Below are positions 11,466 through 22,133 of a stretch of 64,000 bases of DNA, piece after piece. This DNA is from Haberlea rhodopensis. Lineage: Eukaryota; Streptophyta; Magnoliopsida; Lamiales; Gesneriaceae. Both the position numbers and the translations under genes were made by a program. The stretch is taken from the NCBI GenBank assembly GCA_907163345.1, contig CAJQUN010000438.1, positions 248,001-312,000 of the forward strand. Direction: 5' to 3'. The notes beneath the pieces are model-generated. The model was given only the letters and a program-made list of their open reading frames with translations, searched no databases and was not told the DNA's origin. Numbering within the stretch: the stretch's first letter is position 1; every line of letters starts with the position of its first letter.

Positions 11466-12687
11466 CAATCAGACATATACTTAGATCTAGTATGACGATC
11501 AAGCTACTGTTGTGACAGTGGCTTCGTCAATGGGTCAGATACACTATCATCTGTTGGTACTTTGCATATCCATTTAGGAAAAACACATATCCTGATTGCG
11601 ATCGAAAATCATCTTTGTCGGTTTGGAAGCTTGCATCAGTGTAACCCATTACATTGAGCTCTTCCTCACCTCCATAAATCAAGAATGTATCCTTAGTTCT
11701 TCTCAAGTACTTCAGGATATTCTTGACAGCAATCTAGTGACCTTCACCTAGATCAACTTGATATATGCTCATCATGCTCAAAGCATACGATACATCGGGA
11801 CGAGTACATATCATGGCATACATGATTGATCCAATAGCTGATGCATTTGGAATCTTACTCATGCGTTGTCTCTCATCTGATGTTGAAGGACACTGTTCCT
11901 TCGAGAGATATATACCATGTGTCATAGGCACGAATCCTTTCTTTGATTCTTGCATGCTAAACCTTTTAAGCACTTTGTCTATGTATGTACTTTGACTTAG
12001 GCCGAGAAGCCTTCTCGATCTATCTCTATAGATCTTTATTCCTAATACATAGGTGGCTTCTCCCAAGTCATTCATCGAAAAGCAGTTCCCTAGCCAAATC
12101 TTTACAGATTGTAAGGCAGGGATATCATTCCCAATGAGAAGTATGTCATCTACATACAACACTAGGAAAATGATTACGCTCCCACTGACCTTCTTGTAGA
12201 CACAAGGTTCATCTTCGTTTTTGATAAAACCAAACTCTTTGATTGCATCATCAAAACGAAGATTCCAACTCCGAGAAGCTTGCTTCAATCCATAAATTGA
12301 TCATTGTAGCTTGCATATCTTTCCAGCATCCTTTGGATCGACAAAACCCTCGGGCTGTGTCATGTACACATCCTCGAGCAGATTTCCATTAAGGAAAGCT
12401 GTTTTGACATCCATCTGCCAGATTTCATAATCATGAAATGCAGCTATTGCAAGTAAGATCCTTATGGATTTAACCATGGCCACTGGTGAAAAGGTTTCAT
12501 CATAGTCAATACCATGAATTTGTTTGAATCCTTTTGCAACCAGCCGACCTTTATAGGTTTGTACATTACCATCCATATCGGTCTTTTTCTTGAAAATCCA
12601 TTTGTACCCTATGGGTCGTACCCCTTCAGGTGGATCAACCAAAGTCCATACTTGATTTGCATACATGGATTCCATCTCAGATTTCAT
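11466..12687 (-). pseudogene. Copia A reverse transcriptase and truncated RNase H
   Basis: RT motifs in order: WTLVDPPEGVRPIG, GRLVAKGFKQIHGIDY, MDVKTAFLNGNL, and the catalytic LYVDDILLIGND. Stop codons near 12300 and 11733 replace arginine and tryptophan codons seen in copia B. The RNase H segment between about 11570 and 11580 has lost some 285 bp relative to B, joining the SGYV motif directly to the KVPTDD tail and removing most catalytic residues. The product could not be functional. Confidence 0.92.
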
Positions 12688-14046
12688 GGCCTCTTGTCAT
12701 TTCTCAGAATCAGTGCCCATTATAGCTTGTTGATAAGATGACGGCTCATCCTCATCAATAAGTAGTAAGTCACCTTGTTGAGTCACAAGAAATCCATATC
12801 TCTGTGGCTCTCGGTGTTCTCTTACAGACCTACGCTGGGCTTGTGTCTCTTGAGCAGGTACTTCTTCCACAACAGCTTGTGGTGCCTGCTCTGTTTCCAT
12901 CTCAATCTCAGGTTCAGTGCTTTCTTGTGGTTGAACTTCACTAAGTTCTATTTTTCTCCCACTAGTTTTTCTAGAAATAAATTCTCTTTCAAGAAATACA
13001 CCAGTCCGAGCAACAACTACTTTGTTCTCGGTGGGATAATAGAAATAGTATCCTTTCGTTTCCTTAGGATACCCCACAAATAAACACTTATCAGATTTGG
13101 GTCCAAGTTTGTTAGTGGCGTGACGTCTAACGAAAGCCTCACAACCCCAAATCTTCATAAAAGACATACTAGGACGCTTCCCAGTCCATATCTCATATGG
13201 TGTCTTTTCCACTGATTTAGATGGAACACGGTTCAGTAAGAAAATCGTTGTTTCTAGAGCGTGTCCCCAAAACGATATCGGAAGATTTGCATGACTCATC
13301 ATTGATCTAACCATGTCTAACAAGGTTCGATTTCTTCTCTCGGATACACCATTCCATTGTGGAGTATACGGAGGAGTGAGTTGTGGGACTATCCCACACT
13401 CCTTTAGATAGTCATGAAACTCTTGGCTTAAGTATTCACCTCCTTGATCTGATCGAAGGATTTTGATACTTTTGCCAAGTTGGTTTTGTACTTCATTCTT
13501 GAAATCTTTGAACTTTTCAAAGGTTTCATGCTTATGTTTCATTAGGTACACATACCCATATCTACCGAGGTCATCAGTAAATGTAACGACTTATTGAAAA
13601 CCACCTCTAGCTTGTGTACTTATTGGTCCACATACATCACTATGTATTAGTCCCAATAAAACATTTGCCCTTTCAACATGTCCCTTGAAAGGGGCTTTAG
13701 TCATTTTGCCAATTAAACAAGATTCACATGTTTCATATGATTCAAAATCAAATGAATCTAATACTCCATCCTTATGAAGTTTAGATATGCGGTTCTCGTT
13801 TATGTGGCCCAAGCGACAGTTCCAGAGATAAGTCAGATTACAATCATTATTTGTAATCCTTTTAGTATTTATGTTATAGATAGGCATATCAAGATTTAAT
13901 AAATAAAGACCATTCACCATTTGTGAACTAGCATAAAACATATCATTTAAATAAATAGAACAACAGTTGTCCTTTATTATAAATGAAAACCCACACTTGT
14001 CTAAACAAGAAATAGAAATTATGTTTTTTGGTAATGGATGGCACAA
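12688..14046 (-). pseudogene. Copia A integrase
   Basis: Contains the pre-integrase zinc region (LWNCRLGHINENRI, CESCLIGKMTKAPF), then the core with FTDDL, RSDQGGEYLS and WNGVSERRNRTLLD, matching the copia DDE pattern, then the long linker before RT. A stop interrupts the frame near 13590 (a TAC codon in B is TAA here) and another near 12689 replaces tryptophan. Confidence 0.9.
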
Positions 14047-15133
14047 AATAACAGTCTTTTAAAATCAACGATAGACCAGAAGGCAAAGATAAATAATAAT
14101 CTCCTATAGCTAATGCAGCAACTCTTGCTCCATTTCCAACTCGGAGATCAACTTCGCCTTTCGCCAACAATCTACTCTTTTTGAGGTCCTGCACATTTAC
14201 ACAAATGTGAGATCCACATCCAGTATCTAATACCCATGATGAAGAAGTAGATAAATTGACTTCTATAACAAAAATACCTGAAGTGGAAGTCACACTTCCT
14301 TTCTTTAGATCCTCCAGATATACTTTGCAGTTTCTTTTCCAATGGCCGGTCTCACCGCAATGGAAACAGTTCCCTTCCTTCGCTATCCCTCCCTTTGGTT
14401 TCAGTGCAGATGACTTTGGCTTAGATTTAACAAAGACCTTCTTGTTCTTCTTGAAGTTCTTAGCTTTAGTCTTTCCTTTGTTCTTATTCACAATAAGAAC
14501 ATTTGTAGGTTTAGACTTCTTGCTATTTGCTTTAAAAGTTCTAAGCATGCCAAGTAACTGTGGTAGTGTCTTCTCAATTTCAATCATATTGTAATTTAAG
14601 ACAAATTGACTGAAGCTTTCAGGCAACGATTGCAAGATCACGTCAGTGGCCAACTCTTGCAAGATCACGTCAGTGGCCAGCTTCTCCAGATTCTCAATAT
14701 ACCCAATCATCTTGAGTACATGAGTTCCAACCAGACTTCCTTCTACCATTCTACACTGGAATAACGCCTTAGAGACGTCATACCTCTCTTGTCTTGCTTG
14801 TTGTTGGTACAGTTGCTTAAGATGCTCGATCATATCAAACGCCTCCATTTCCTCATGTTGCTTCTGAAGCTCAGAGTTCATGGTGGCAAGCATAAGGCAC
14901 CCAACATCAAGTGCGTCACTTTGATGCTTCTTGTAAGCATCTTTTTCGGCTCTTGTAGCCGTTAGGGGAGGTTCCTCAGCAGGTAAGGGTTCCTCTAGGA
15001 CATATTATTTCTTTTCTTGTTTGAGGACAATCCTCAAGTTCCTATGCCAGTCTAGGAAATTTGTCCCATTTAATTTGTCCTTCTCAAGGACCGATCGCAG
15101 TGATAAAGTGCTTGTTACGTTGTTAGTTGCCAT
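13943..15133 (-). pseudogene. Copia A gag and protease
   Basis: Starts ATGGCAACTAACAACGT on the minus strand at 15133, as in B. A UBN2-type copia Gag is followed by the zinc knuckle CFHCGETGHWKRNC and the protease WVLDTGCGSHIC. A TAA at 15005-15007 stands for a CAA codon of B. A 27-bp direct duplication near 14640-14690 repeats the ELATDVILQ segment. A one-base shift near 14035 breaks the frame after protease. Confidence 0.9.
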
Positions 15134-16459
15134 GGATATCTACAATATAAATATGCAAAATAAGTTTATGATTTAATCATTTAACATGGTCTTATATTAA
15201 ATGATACTCCCACTATTTTGTTTAAAAAATATCAACCCTCGAAATCTTTAGTGGGCCAAGATCCATATTTCGCCTAATCTTGAGTTAGCTTTGGCTAATC
15301 GCCCAAGACTCGGTTATTTAGGTAGACAACACTTTGTCAATTACATCACATGTAATTCTTGGATAGTTGGACGAACAACACTTTGTTCAATTCATCAAAT
15401 GAATTATAATCCAACCCATGCCTCTAAGTTCCCAATCCTATTGAGATAACCTAGTTAAGTCGTACCCAATTTAAAGTATAACGGATATCACTTTTATCCT
15501 TTCGCGCCTTACTAAGATTGCCACGGTGCTTTGCTTTGGCAAACCCACACATGTACAATCGAAGTTTTTGACGAGTACTTTTAATTTTGGAAGGCATCTA
15601 AAACTTAATATTTTAGAGGGATTTATTGATCTCATGATTAGTTTGATAATTTAAAATATGTCCACTACATATAGTTGTATACATAACTACATATATGTGT
15701 AATACAATTATCAATCTAAAACATAAGATAAATCATGCATCAACATACATAATTAAACGTGACATGGTTATAGCCCCTACTAACGATTTTCTCAAGCCAA
15801 TGAGAAAGTCCTAAGAGTCAACCTAAGGTAACTTCACAAGCACCTTCCTTTGGCTCCAATTTGTGAATGGCCTCCTCATCCCGACACGATGCTCCATCTT
15901 CATTGATCACCATCAACAATTAAACTATATTATTTACAAGATATAGAATTCCTCGATTCACATTCGAGGGGAACATAGGGGAGGGATAACATTTAGAATA
16001 AAATAGAGAAGGCACGACACGCAGGTCGTATTATAAATTACAAACATTCACAAATCCTATCTAATAGGTCAAAGGGCTATAACCATGCACCATGCTCAAA
16101 CAACACATAAAGCATGCTTTAACATTTAATTAATTAAATTCTAAACATTTTAAATTTAAATCTAATTAAACTGTAAAATAATTTTTGAAAAATTATCGTA
16201 CGCTCGGGACATCATATGTCACGAACTTAATGCGACTTAGCTACGAACCATCATGGTTCGAACCAACCATACACCATGGCTGGACCAATTATGGGCCTAG
16301 GGTTCGAAACCCTAGCCCACGACATGGTCCGAGCCGATGGCTTGGGTGCGGCGCCGCTAGGGTTCCAAACCCTAGCCGCCTTGCACCATGTTGATTTCTA
16401 TCGAGCCAACTTGTTTGAAACGCCGGAATTCATGAGCCACGAGCCACGGTCCAACCATG
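15134..16459 (-). mobile_element. Copia A 5' leader, gag-proximal part
   Basis: Non-coding leader, homologous in reverse orientation to 18960-19968 of B. At 16294-16318 and 16356-16378 it carries palindromes of the type CTAGGGTTCGAAACCCTAG. It is interrupted at 16465 by C1 and resumes at 36927. I see no gene in it. Confidence 0.88.
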
Positions 16460-16464
16460 CACGG

Positions 16465-16741
16465 TGTAAGGACCCCAAGCCCTTAACCCTTGATTAGTGT
16501 ATTAATCATTATGTGTGGCACATGCTTTCAATAAAATCAATCGGGAAACTCAGATGATACTTTACCATTGAATGGCAATTACAAAATTTCTTTAATATTC
16601 AACATTAAGATCATCTCTACTAACAAATAGACTCATAGATTCCGCCTATTTCCATCCCCATTACACCACTTTTTACATTGTGGACTTTTATAAAAATTTG
16701 GGCAGAGTCTCCACATAAATAGAGCCATCCCGAAATAAAAG
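16465..16741 (-). mobile_element. C1 LTR segment 1
   Basis: LTR start through the B insertion point. The last bases, AAAAG (16737-16741), are B's left TSD. Confidence 0.9.
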
Positions 16742-18249
16742 TGTTGGGATATGCCCTAGACAAGTCATTAGATGATTGTTTAAGACATACAATGTTTATG
16801 GTTTTATGAATGGCAATTCATTATTATATATTATTCTTTTAACTGTGCATTGTGAATTAATATATATGTTAATGTCCTTAGAATAATATTGTATTATTCT
16901 TAAAGATGTCCATAGTCAAGTATTATCATGAATAGGGATAATGATAATACGTAGAGACTAGTATATGTTGATCGATGAATTGTTCATTGATATGAGATAT
17001 CAAATCAACATATGGGTACATGTTAGAGAACAATGTACTGGACAGACCCACCATGAGAATGCAACATGGATAGTTATATGATCGTCATATGCAATTCTCA
17101 TAGTGATAATAATGTATACAATCCTTACGACTTGTGATCATCAGAGATCCCAACATAAGGAGTTATGTATCTTGATATCGTCAAACGTTACCCGTAACAG
17201 GGTAATCTATAAAGGCGACTATTGGATACACTACGAATTATGTAGAGGGATGTTGACTGATCGAGATAGGATTTGTCCCTTCTATATAACAGGAGATGTG
17301 TTTGGCCCTTGATCAAGTGAGAACTAAAATGCATGGCCATGCTCGAATGAGTCGATATGAGATATCGAGCTTATTCGTTTATTCTAGTTCTACTTGGGGA
17401 TCAAGAAATAAAGATTGGATATACGAGTATGACTATCCATGACTCGTGTTCAATCTAAACACAAAGGACAAAGGGATTAAGTTACATGGTTAATATTATC
17501 ACAAGTTCTAAAGGTTATGTCGAGTCATTGACATTCTTGTAATTTGGGGAGCATTGATGTGTTGCTAGATACCGCTCAATGCTTGAGACGTAAAATGAGA
17601 TTTTATGTCACTGCCAACATTACAAGATCCTATCGGGTCGCACAAAAGATTAAATCGAGAAGGGAAATTAAATTCATGGGATGAATTAAATAATTAAGAG
17701 GAGTCTTAATTAATAATCATAAGGATTAATTAAATCATGGGCTTAAGCCCATGAAGCTTTGAGAAAGCCTTTAATTAATGATTATTAAGTGTTTAATTGT
17801 AAGACAACTTGAATAACACTTCATAACAAAACCTAGCCACCAAAGAAGGGCTCTCGGCCACCTTGTGAAAGTCACACACGGCCGCCTCTCAATCTTGCTC
17901 TCGGTTTCTTGATAGCCGAAGAGGAAGAGTGATATTGTGCCAATTTTGATTGTGAATCAAAGTGTGTTTTGGTTCCGGTTTAATATCTTGTCTAGCAACT
18001 TGATATTAAACTATCCCTTCACCCGATTTGATCGTGTGGATACCGTTGAGGCAAAACCAATCGAGTTTTGCTTAGTGACTCGGAGAAGGCGTAGGACGTG
18101 GTGCAGCTCCGTGGATTCGGCTTCAAACACGCTACAAGGGTAAGACACTTGTAATTCTCTAATCCGATATGATTCCCTATGTATAGATCGCTGGTTTGTA
18201 ATCCCAAAATTTTATTCCGCTGCGCTGTATGCTCATGGGGTTACTAACA
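16742..18249 (+). mobile_element. Copia B 5' LTR
   Basis: TGTTGGGATATGCCCTAG to GGTTACTAACA, 1508 bp, followed by the PBS. Near its end AACACGCTACAAGG|GTAAGA looks like a splice donor at 18140. Small open frames are repeated identically in the 3' LTR and are not genes. Confidence 0.95.
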
Positions 18250-18250
18250 G

Positions 18251-18262
18251 TGGTATCAGAGC
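18251..18262 (+). other. Primer-binding site of copia B (tRNA-iMet)
   Basis: TGGTATCAGAGC one base after the LTR end. Confidence 0.93.
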
Positions 18263-19968
18263 CAGGTTCAAGGCTCATATCGGATTTATGTGGTTAAATA
18301 GTTTAATCATGTTAGAATTAATATTGCATGCTATTTAAAACTGTATTTTCATATATGATATGGAAAAATCGATTTTGTGAAAATCATCGTATGATAATAT
18401 ATATGATATAATTGACGGATCGAAATATATGATAATTCGTGATCAAAAACCGGAACCTTGGCTTGTGTAGGGCTCACGGCCGACGCCACCTAGGTGCTAG
18501 GGTTTCGAACCCTAGTCACCATGGCTCGGCCGCCACTTCCAATAGGCTAGGGTTTTGAACCCTAGTCACATAAGCCTCTCGGCCGCCGCTTGAGAGTTAG
18601 GGTTCGGACCCTGGCTCGAGCATGGGTCAAGCCGTTGCACTATCTAGGGTTTTGAACTCTATTGGCTCGATAAAGTATTGAAAAGGTGCAAGTTGGCTCG
18701 ATAGAATCAACATGGTGCAAGGCGGCTAGGGTTTGGAACCCTAGCAGCGCCGCACCCAAGCCGCCGCATGGACCATGGCTCGGCCATGGGCTAGGGTTTC
18801 GAACCCTAGGCCCACTATTGGTCCAGCCGTGGGTTTTGGTTCGAACCATGGTGGTTCGTGTTTTAGTCGCTTTAGTTCGTGGCATGTGATGTCCCGAGCG
18901 TACGATAATTTTTCAAAAATTATATTACAGTTTTAATTAGAATTAAATTTAAATTGTTTAGAATTTAATTAATTAAATGTTAATGCATGCTTTATGTGTT
19001 GTTTGAGCATGGTGCGTGGTTATAGCCCTTTGACCTATTAGATAGGATTTGTGAATGATTGTAATTTATAATACGACCTGTGAGTCGTGCCTTTCTCTAT
19101 TTTATTCTAAATGTAATCCCTCCCCTATGTTCCCCTCGAATGTGAATCGAGGAATTCTATATCTTGTAAATAGTATAGTTTATTTTATTGATGGTGATCA
19201 ATGAAGATGGAGCATCGTGCCGGGATGAGGAGGCCATTCACAAATTGGAGCCAAAGGAAGGAGCTTATGAAGTTACCTTAGGTTGACTCATAGGAGTTTC
19301 TCATTGGCTTGAGAAACTCATTAGTAGGGGCTATAACCATGTCACGTTTTAATTATGTATGTTGATGCATGATTTATCTTATGTTTTAGTTTGATAATAG
19401 TATTACACATATATGTAGATATGTATACAACTATATGTAGTGGACATATTTTAAATTATCAAATTAATCATGAGATCAATAAATCCCTCTAAAATATTAA
19501 GTTTAGATGCCTTCCAAATAAAAGTACTCGTCAATAACTTCGATTGTACATGTGTGGGTTTGCCAAAGCAAAGCACCGTGGCAATCTTAGTAAGGCGCGA
19601 AAGGATAAAAGTGATATCCGTTATACTTTAATTGGGTACGACTTAACTAGGTTATCTCAATAGGATTGGGAACCTAGAGGCATGGGTTGGATCATAATTC
19701 ATTTGATGAATTGAACAAAGTGTTGTTCGTCCAACTATCCAAGAATTATATGTGATGTAATTGACAAAGTGTTGTCTACCTAAATAACCGAGTCTTGGGC
19801 GATTAGCCAAAGCTAACTCAAGATTAAGTGAAATATGGATCTTGGCCCACTAAAGATTTCGAGGGTTGATATTTTTCAAACAAAATAGTGGGAGTATCAT
19901 TTAATATAAGACCATGTTAAATGATTTAAATCATAAACTTATTTTGCATATTTATATTGTAGATATCC
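18263..19968 (+). mobile_element. Copia B 5' leader, non-coding
   Basis: 1.7 kb without a supportable gene. It holds an AT-rich start, the telobox-like palindrome series (18496-18810), and a segment matching A's leader. It ends TTTATATTGTAG|ATATCC before the gag ATG, a plausible splice acceptor. Confidence 0.85.
18496..18810. repeat. Palindromic TAGGGTTCGAACCCTA series
   Basis: Copies centred near 18505, 18555, 18605, 18650 (half), 18734 and 18799. Each pairs AGGGTTT with AACCCTA around TCGAA, within GC-rich CTCGGCCGCC text. AAACCCTA is the plant telobox, and GGTTCGAACC matches the tRNA B-box core. The equivalent series in A lies at 16294-16378 and 36957-37190. Confidence 0.85.
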
Positions 19969-20901
19969 ATGGCAACTAACAACGTTACTAGCACTTTATC
20001 ACTGCGATCAGTCCTTGAGAAGGACAAATTAAATGGGACGAATTTCCTAGACTGGCATAGGAACTTGAGGATAGTCCTCAAACAAGAAAAGAAACAATAT
20101 GTCCTAGAGGAACCCTTACCCGCTGAGGAACCTCCCCTAACGGCTATAAGAACCGAAAAAGATGCTTACAAGAAGCATCAGAGTGACGCACTTGATGTTG
20201 GGTGCCTCATGCTTGCCACCATGAACTCTGAGCTTCAGAAGCAACATGAGGAAATGGAGGCGTTCGATATGATCGAACACTTAAAGCAGTTGTACCAACA
20301 GCAAGCTAGACAAGAGAGGTATGACGTCTCTAAAGCGTTATTCCAGTGCAGGATGGTAGAGGGAAGCTTAGTTGGAACTCATGTGCTCAAGATGATTGGG
20401 TACATTGAGAATCTGGACAAGCTAGGTTTTCCATTGGACCAAGAGTTGGCCACCGATGTAATCTTGCAATCGTTGCCGGAGAGCTTCAGTCAATTTGTAG
20501 TAAATTACAATATGACTGATATGGAAAAGACTCTGCCCCAGTTGCTTGGTATGTTGAGAACATATGAAGCAAATACTAAGAAGACTAAGGCCACAAATGT
20601 CCTTATTGTGAATAAGGGAAAAGGAAGGGCCAAAGCTAAAGGCAACAAGAAAGCAAAGAAGGTCTTTGCTAAATCTAAGCCAAAGTCTCATGCACTGAAA
20701 CCAAAGGGAGGGATAGCAAAGGAAGGGAACTGTTTCCATTGCGGTGAGACCGGTCATTGGAAAAGAAACTGCAAAGTATATCTGGAGGATCTAAAGAAAG
20801 GAAGTGTGACTTCCGCTTCAGGTATTTTTGTTATAGAAGTCAATTTATCTACTTCTTCATCATGGGTATTAGATACTGGAGAGGATCTCACATTTGTGTA
20901 A
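19969..20901 (+). CDS. Copia B Gag with zinc knuckle and start of protease
   Basis: 310 codons. It starts MATNNVTSTLSLRSVLEKD, the same start as A. Residues about 1-200 resemble the UBN2 family of copia Gag (NGTNFLDWHRNLRIVL; LKQLYQQQARQERYDVSKAL). A basic lysine-rich stretch and the CCHC knuckle CFHCGETGHWKRNC follow near residues 257-270. The protease begins (SSWVLDTG), but a one-base loss near 20880 ends the frame, so Gag is intact while protease is not fused to the rest. Gag would build the cytoplasmic particle. Confidence 0.9.
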   Translation: MATNNVTSTLSLRSVLEKDKLNGTNFLDWHRNLRIVLKQEKKQYVLEEPLPAEEPPLTAIRTEKDAYKKHQSDALDVGCLMLATMNSELQKQHEEMEAFDMIEHLKQLYQQQARQERYDVSKALFQCRMVEGSLVGTHVLKMIGYIENLDKLGFPLDQELATDVILQSLPESFSQFVVNYNMTDMEKTLPQLLGMLRTYEANTKKTKATNVLIVNKGKGRAKAKGNKKAKKVFAKSKPKSHALKPKGGIAKEGNCFHCGETGHWKRNCKVYLEDLKKGSVTSASGIFVIEVNLSTSSSWVLDTGEDLTFV

Positions 20902-22133
20902 ATGTGCAGGATCTCAAAAGGAGTAGGACATTGGCAAAAGGTGAAGTTGATCTCCGAGTTGGAAATGGAGCAAGAGTTGCTGCATTAGCTATAGGAGATT
21001 ATCTTTTAGCTTTACCTTCTGGTTTATCACTGATTTTAAAAGACTGTTATTTTGTGCCTTCAATTACTAAAAACATTATTTCTATTTCTTGTTTAGACAA
21101 GTATGGTTTTTCATTTATAATAAAGGACAATTGTTGTTCTATTTATTTAAATATATGTTTTATGCTAGTGCACAAATGGTGAATGGTCTTTATGTATTAA
21201 ATCTTGATATGCCTATCTATAACATAAATACTAAAAGGATTAAAAATAATGATTGTAATCCGACTTATCTCTGGCACTGTCGCTTGGGCCACATAAACGA
21301 GAACCGCATATCTAAACTTCATAAGGATGGAGTATTAGATTCATTTGATCTTGAATCATATGAAACATGCGAATCTTGTTTAATGGGCAAGATGACAAAA
21401 GCCCCTTTCAAGGGACATGTTGAAAGGGCAAATGTTTTATTGGGACTAATACATAGTGATGTATGTGGACCAAAGTACGCAAGCTAGAGGTGGTTTTCAA
21501 TACTTTGTTACATTTACTGATGACCTCAGTAGATATGGGTATGTGTACCTAATGAAACATAAACATGAAACCTTTGAAAAGTTCAAAGATTTCAAGAATG
21601 AAGTACAAAACCAACTTGGCAAAAGTATCAAAATCCTTCGATCAGATCGAGGAGGAGAATACTTAAGCCAAGAGTTTCATGACTATCTAAAGGAGTGTGG
21701 GATAGTCCCACAACTCACTCCTCTGTATACTCCACAATGGAATGGTGTATCCGAGAGGAGAAATCGAACCTTGTTAGACATGGTTAGATCAATGATGAGT
21801 CATGCAGATCTTCCGATATCATTTTGGGGACACGCTCTAGAAACAACAATTTTCTTACTGAACCGTGTTCCATCTAAATCAGTGGAAAAGACACCATATG
21901 AGATATGGACTGGGAAGCGTCCTAGTATGTCTTTTATGAAGATTTGGAGTTGTGAGGCTTTCGTTAGACGTCATGCCACTAACAAACTTGGACCCAAATC
22001 TGATAAGTGTTTATTTGTGGGGTATCCTAAGGAAACGAAAGGGTACTATTTCTATTATCCCACCGAGAACAAAGTAGTTGTTGCTCGGACTGGTGTATTT
22101 CTTGAAAGAGAATTTATTTCTAGAAAAAACTAG
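20757..22133 (+). pseudogene. Copia B protease-integrase region with frameshifts
   Basis: Three overlapping frames carry, in order, SHICVNVQDL (protease), the integrase zinc region (CRLGHINENRI, CESCLMGKM), and the core with FTDDL, RSDRGGEYLS and SERRNRTLLD. Frames change near 20880, 21150, 21470 and 22128, each by one or two bases relative to A. The last lies in a run of six A. Either the element was already defective when it moved, or some of these are sequencing indels. Confidence 0.9.

Noticed and set aside
18251..18275. Possible tRNA gene near TGGTATCAGAGC
   Set aside because: Only the primer-binding complement of tRNA-iMet is present, with no cloverleaf; the same holds at the other PBS sites.
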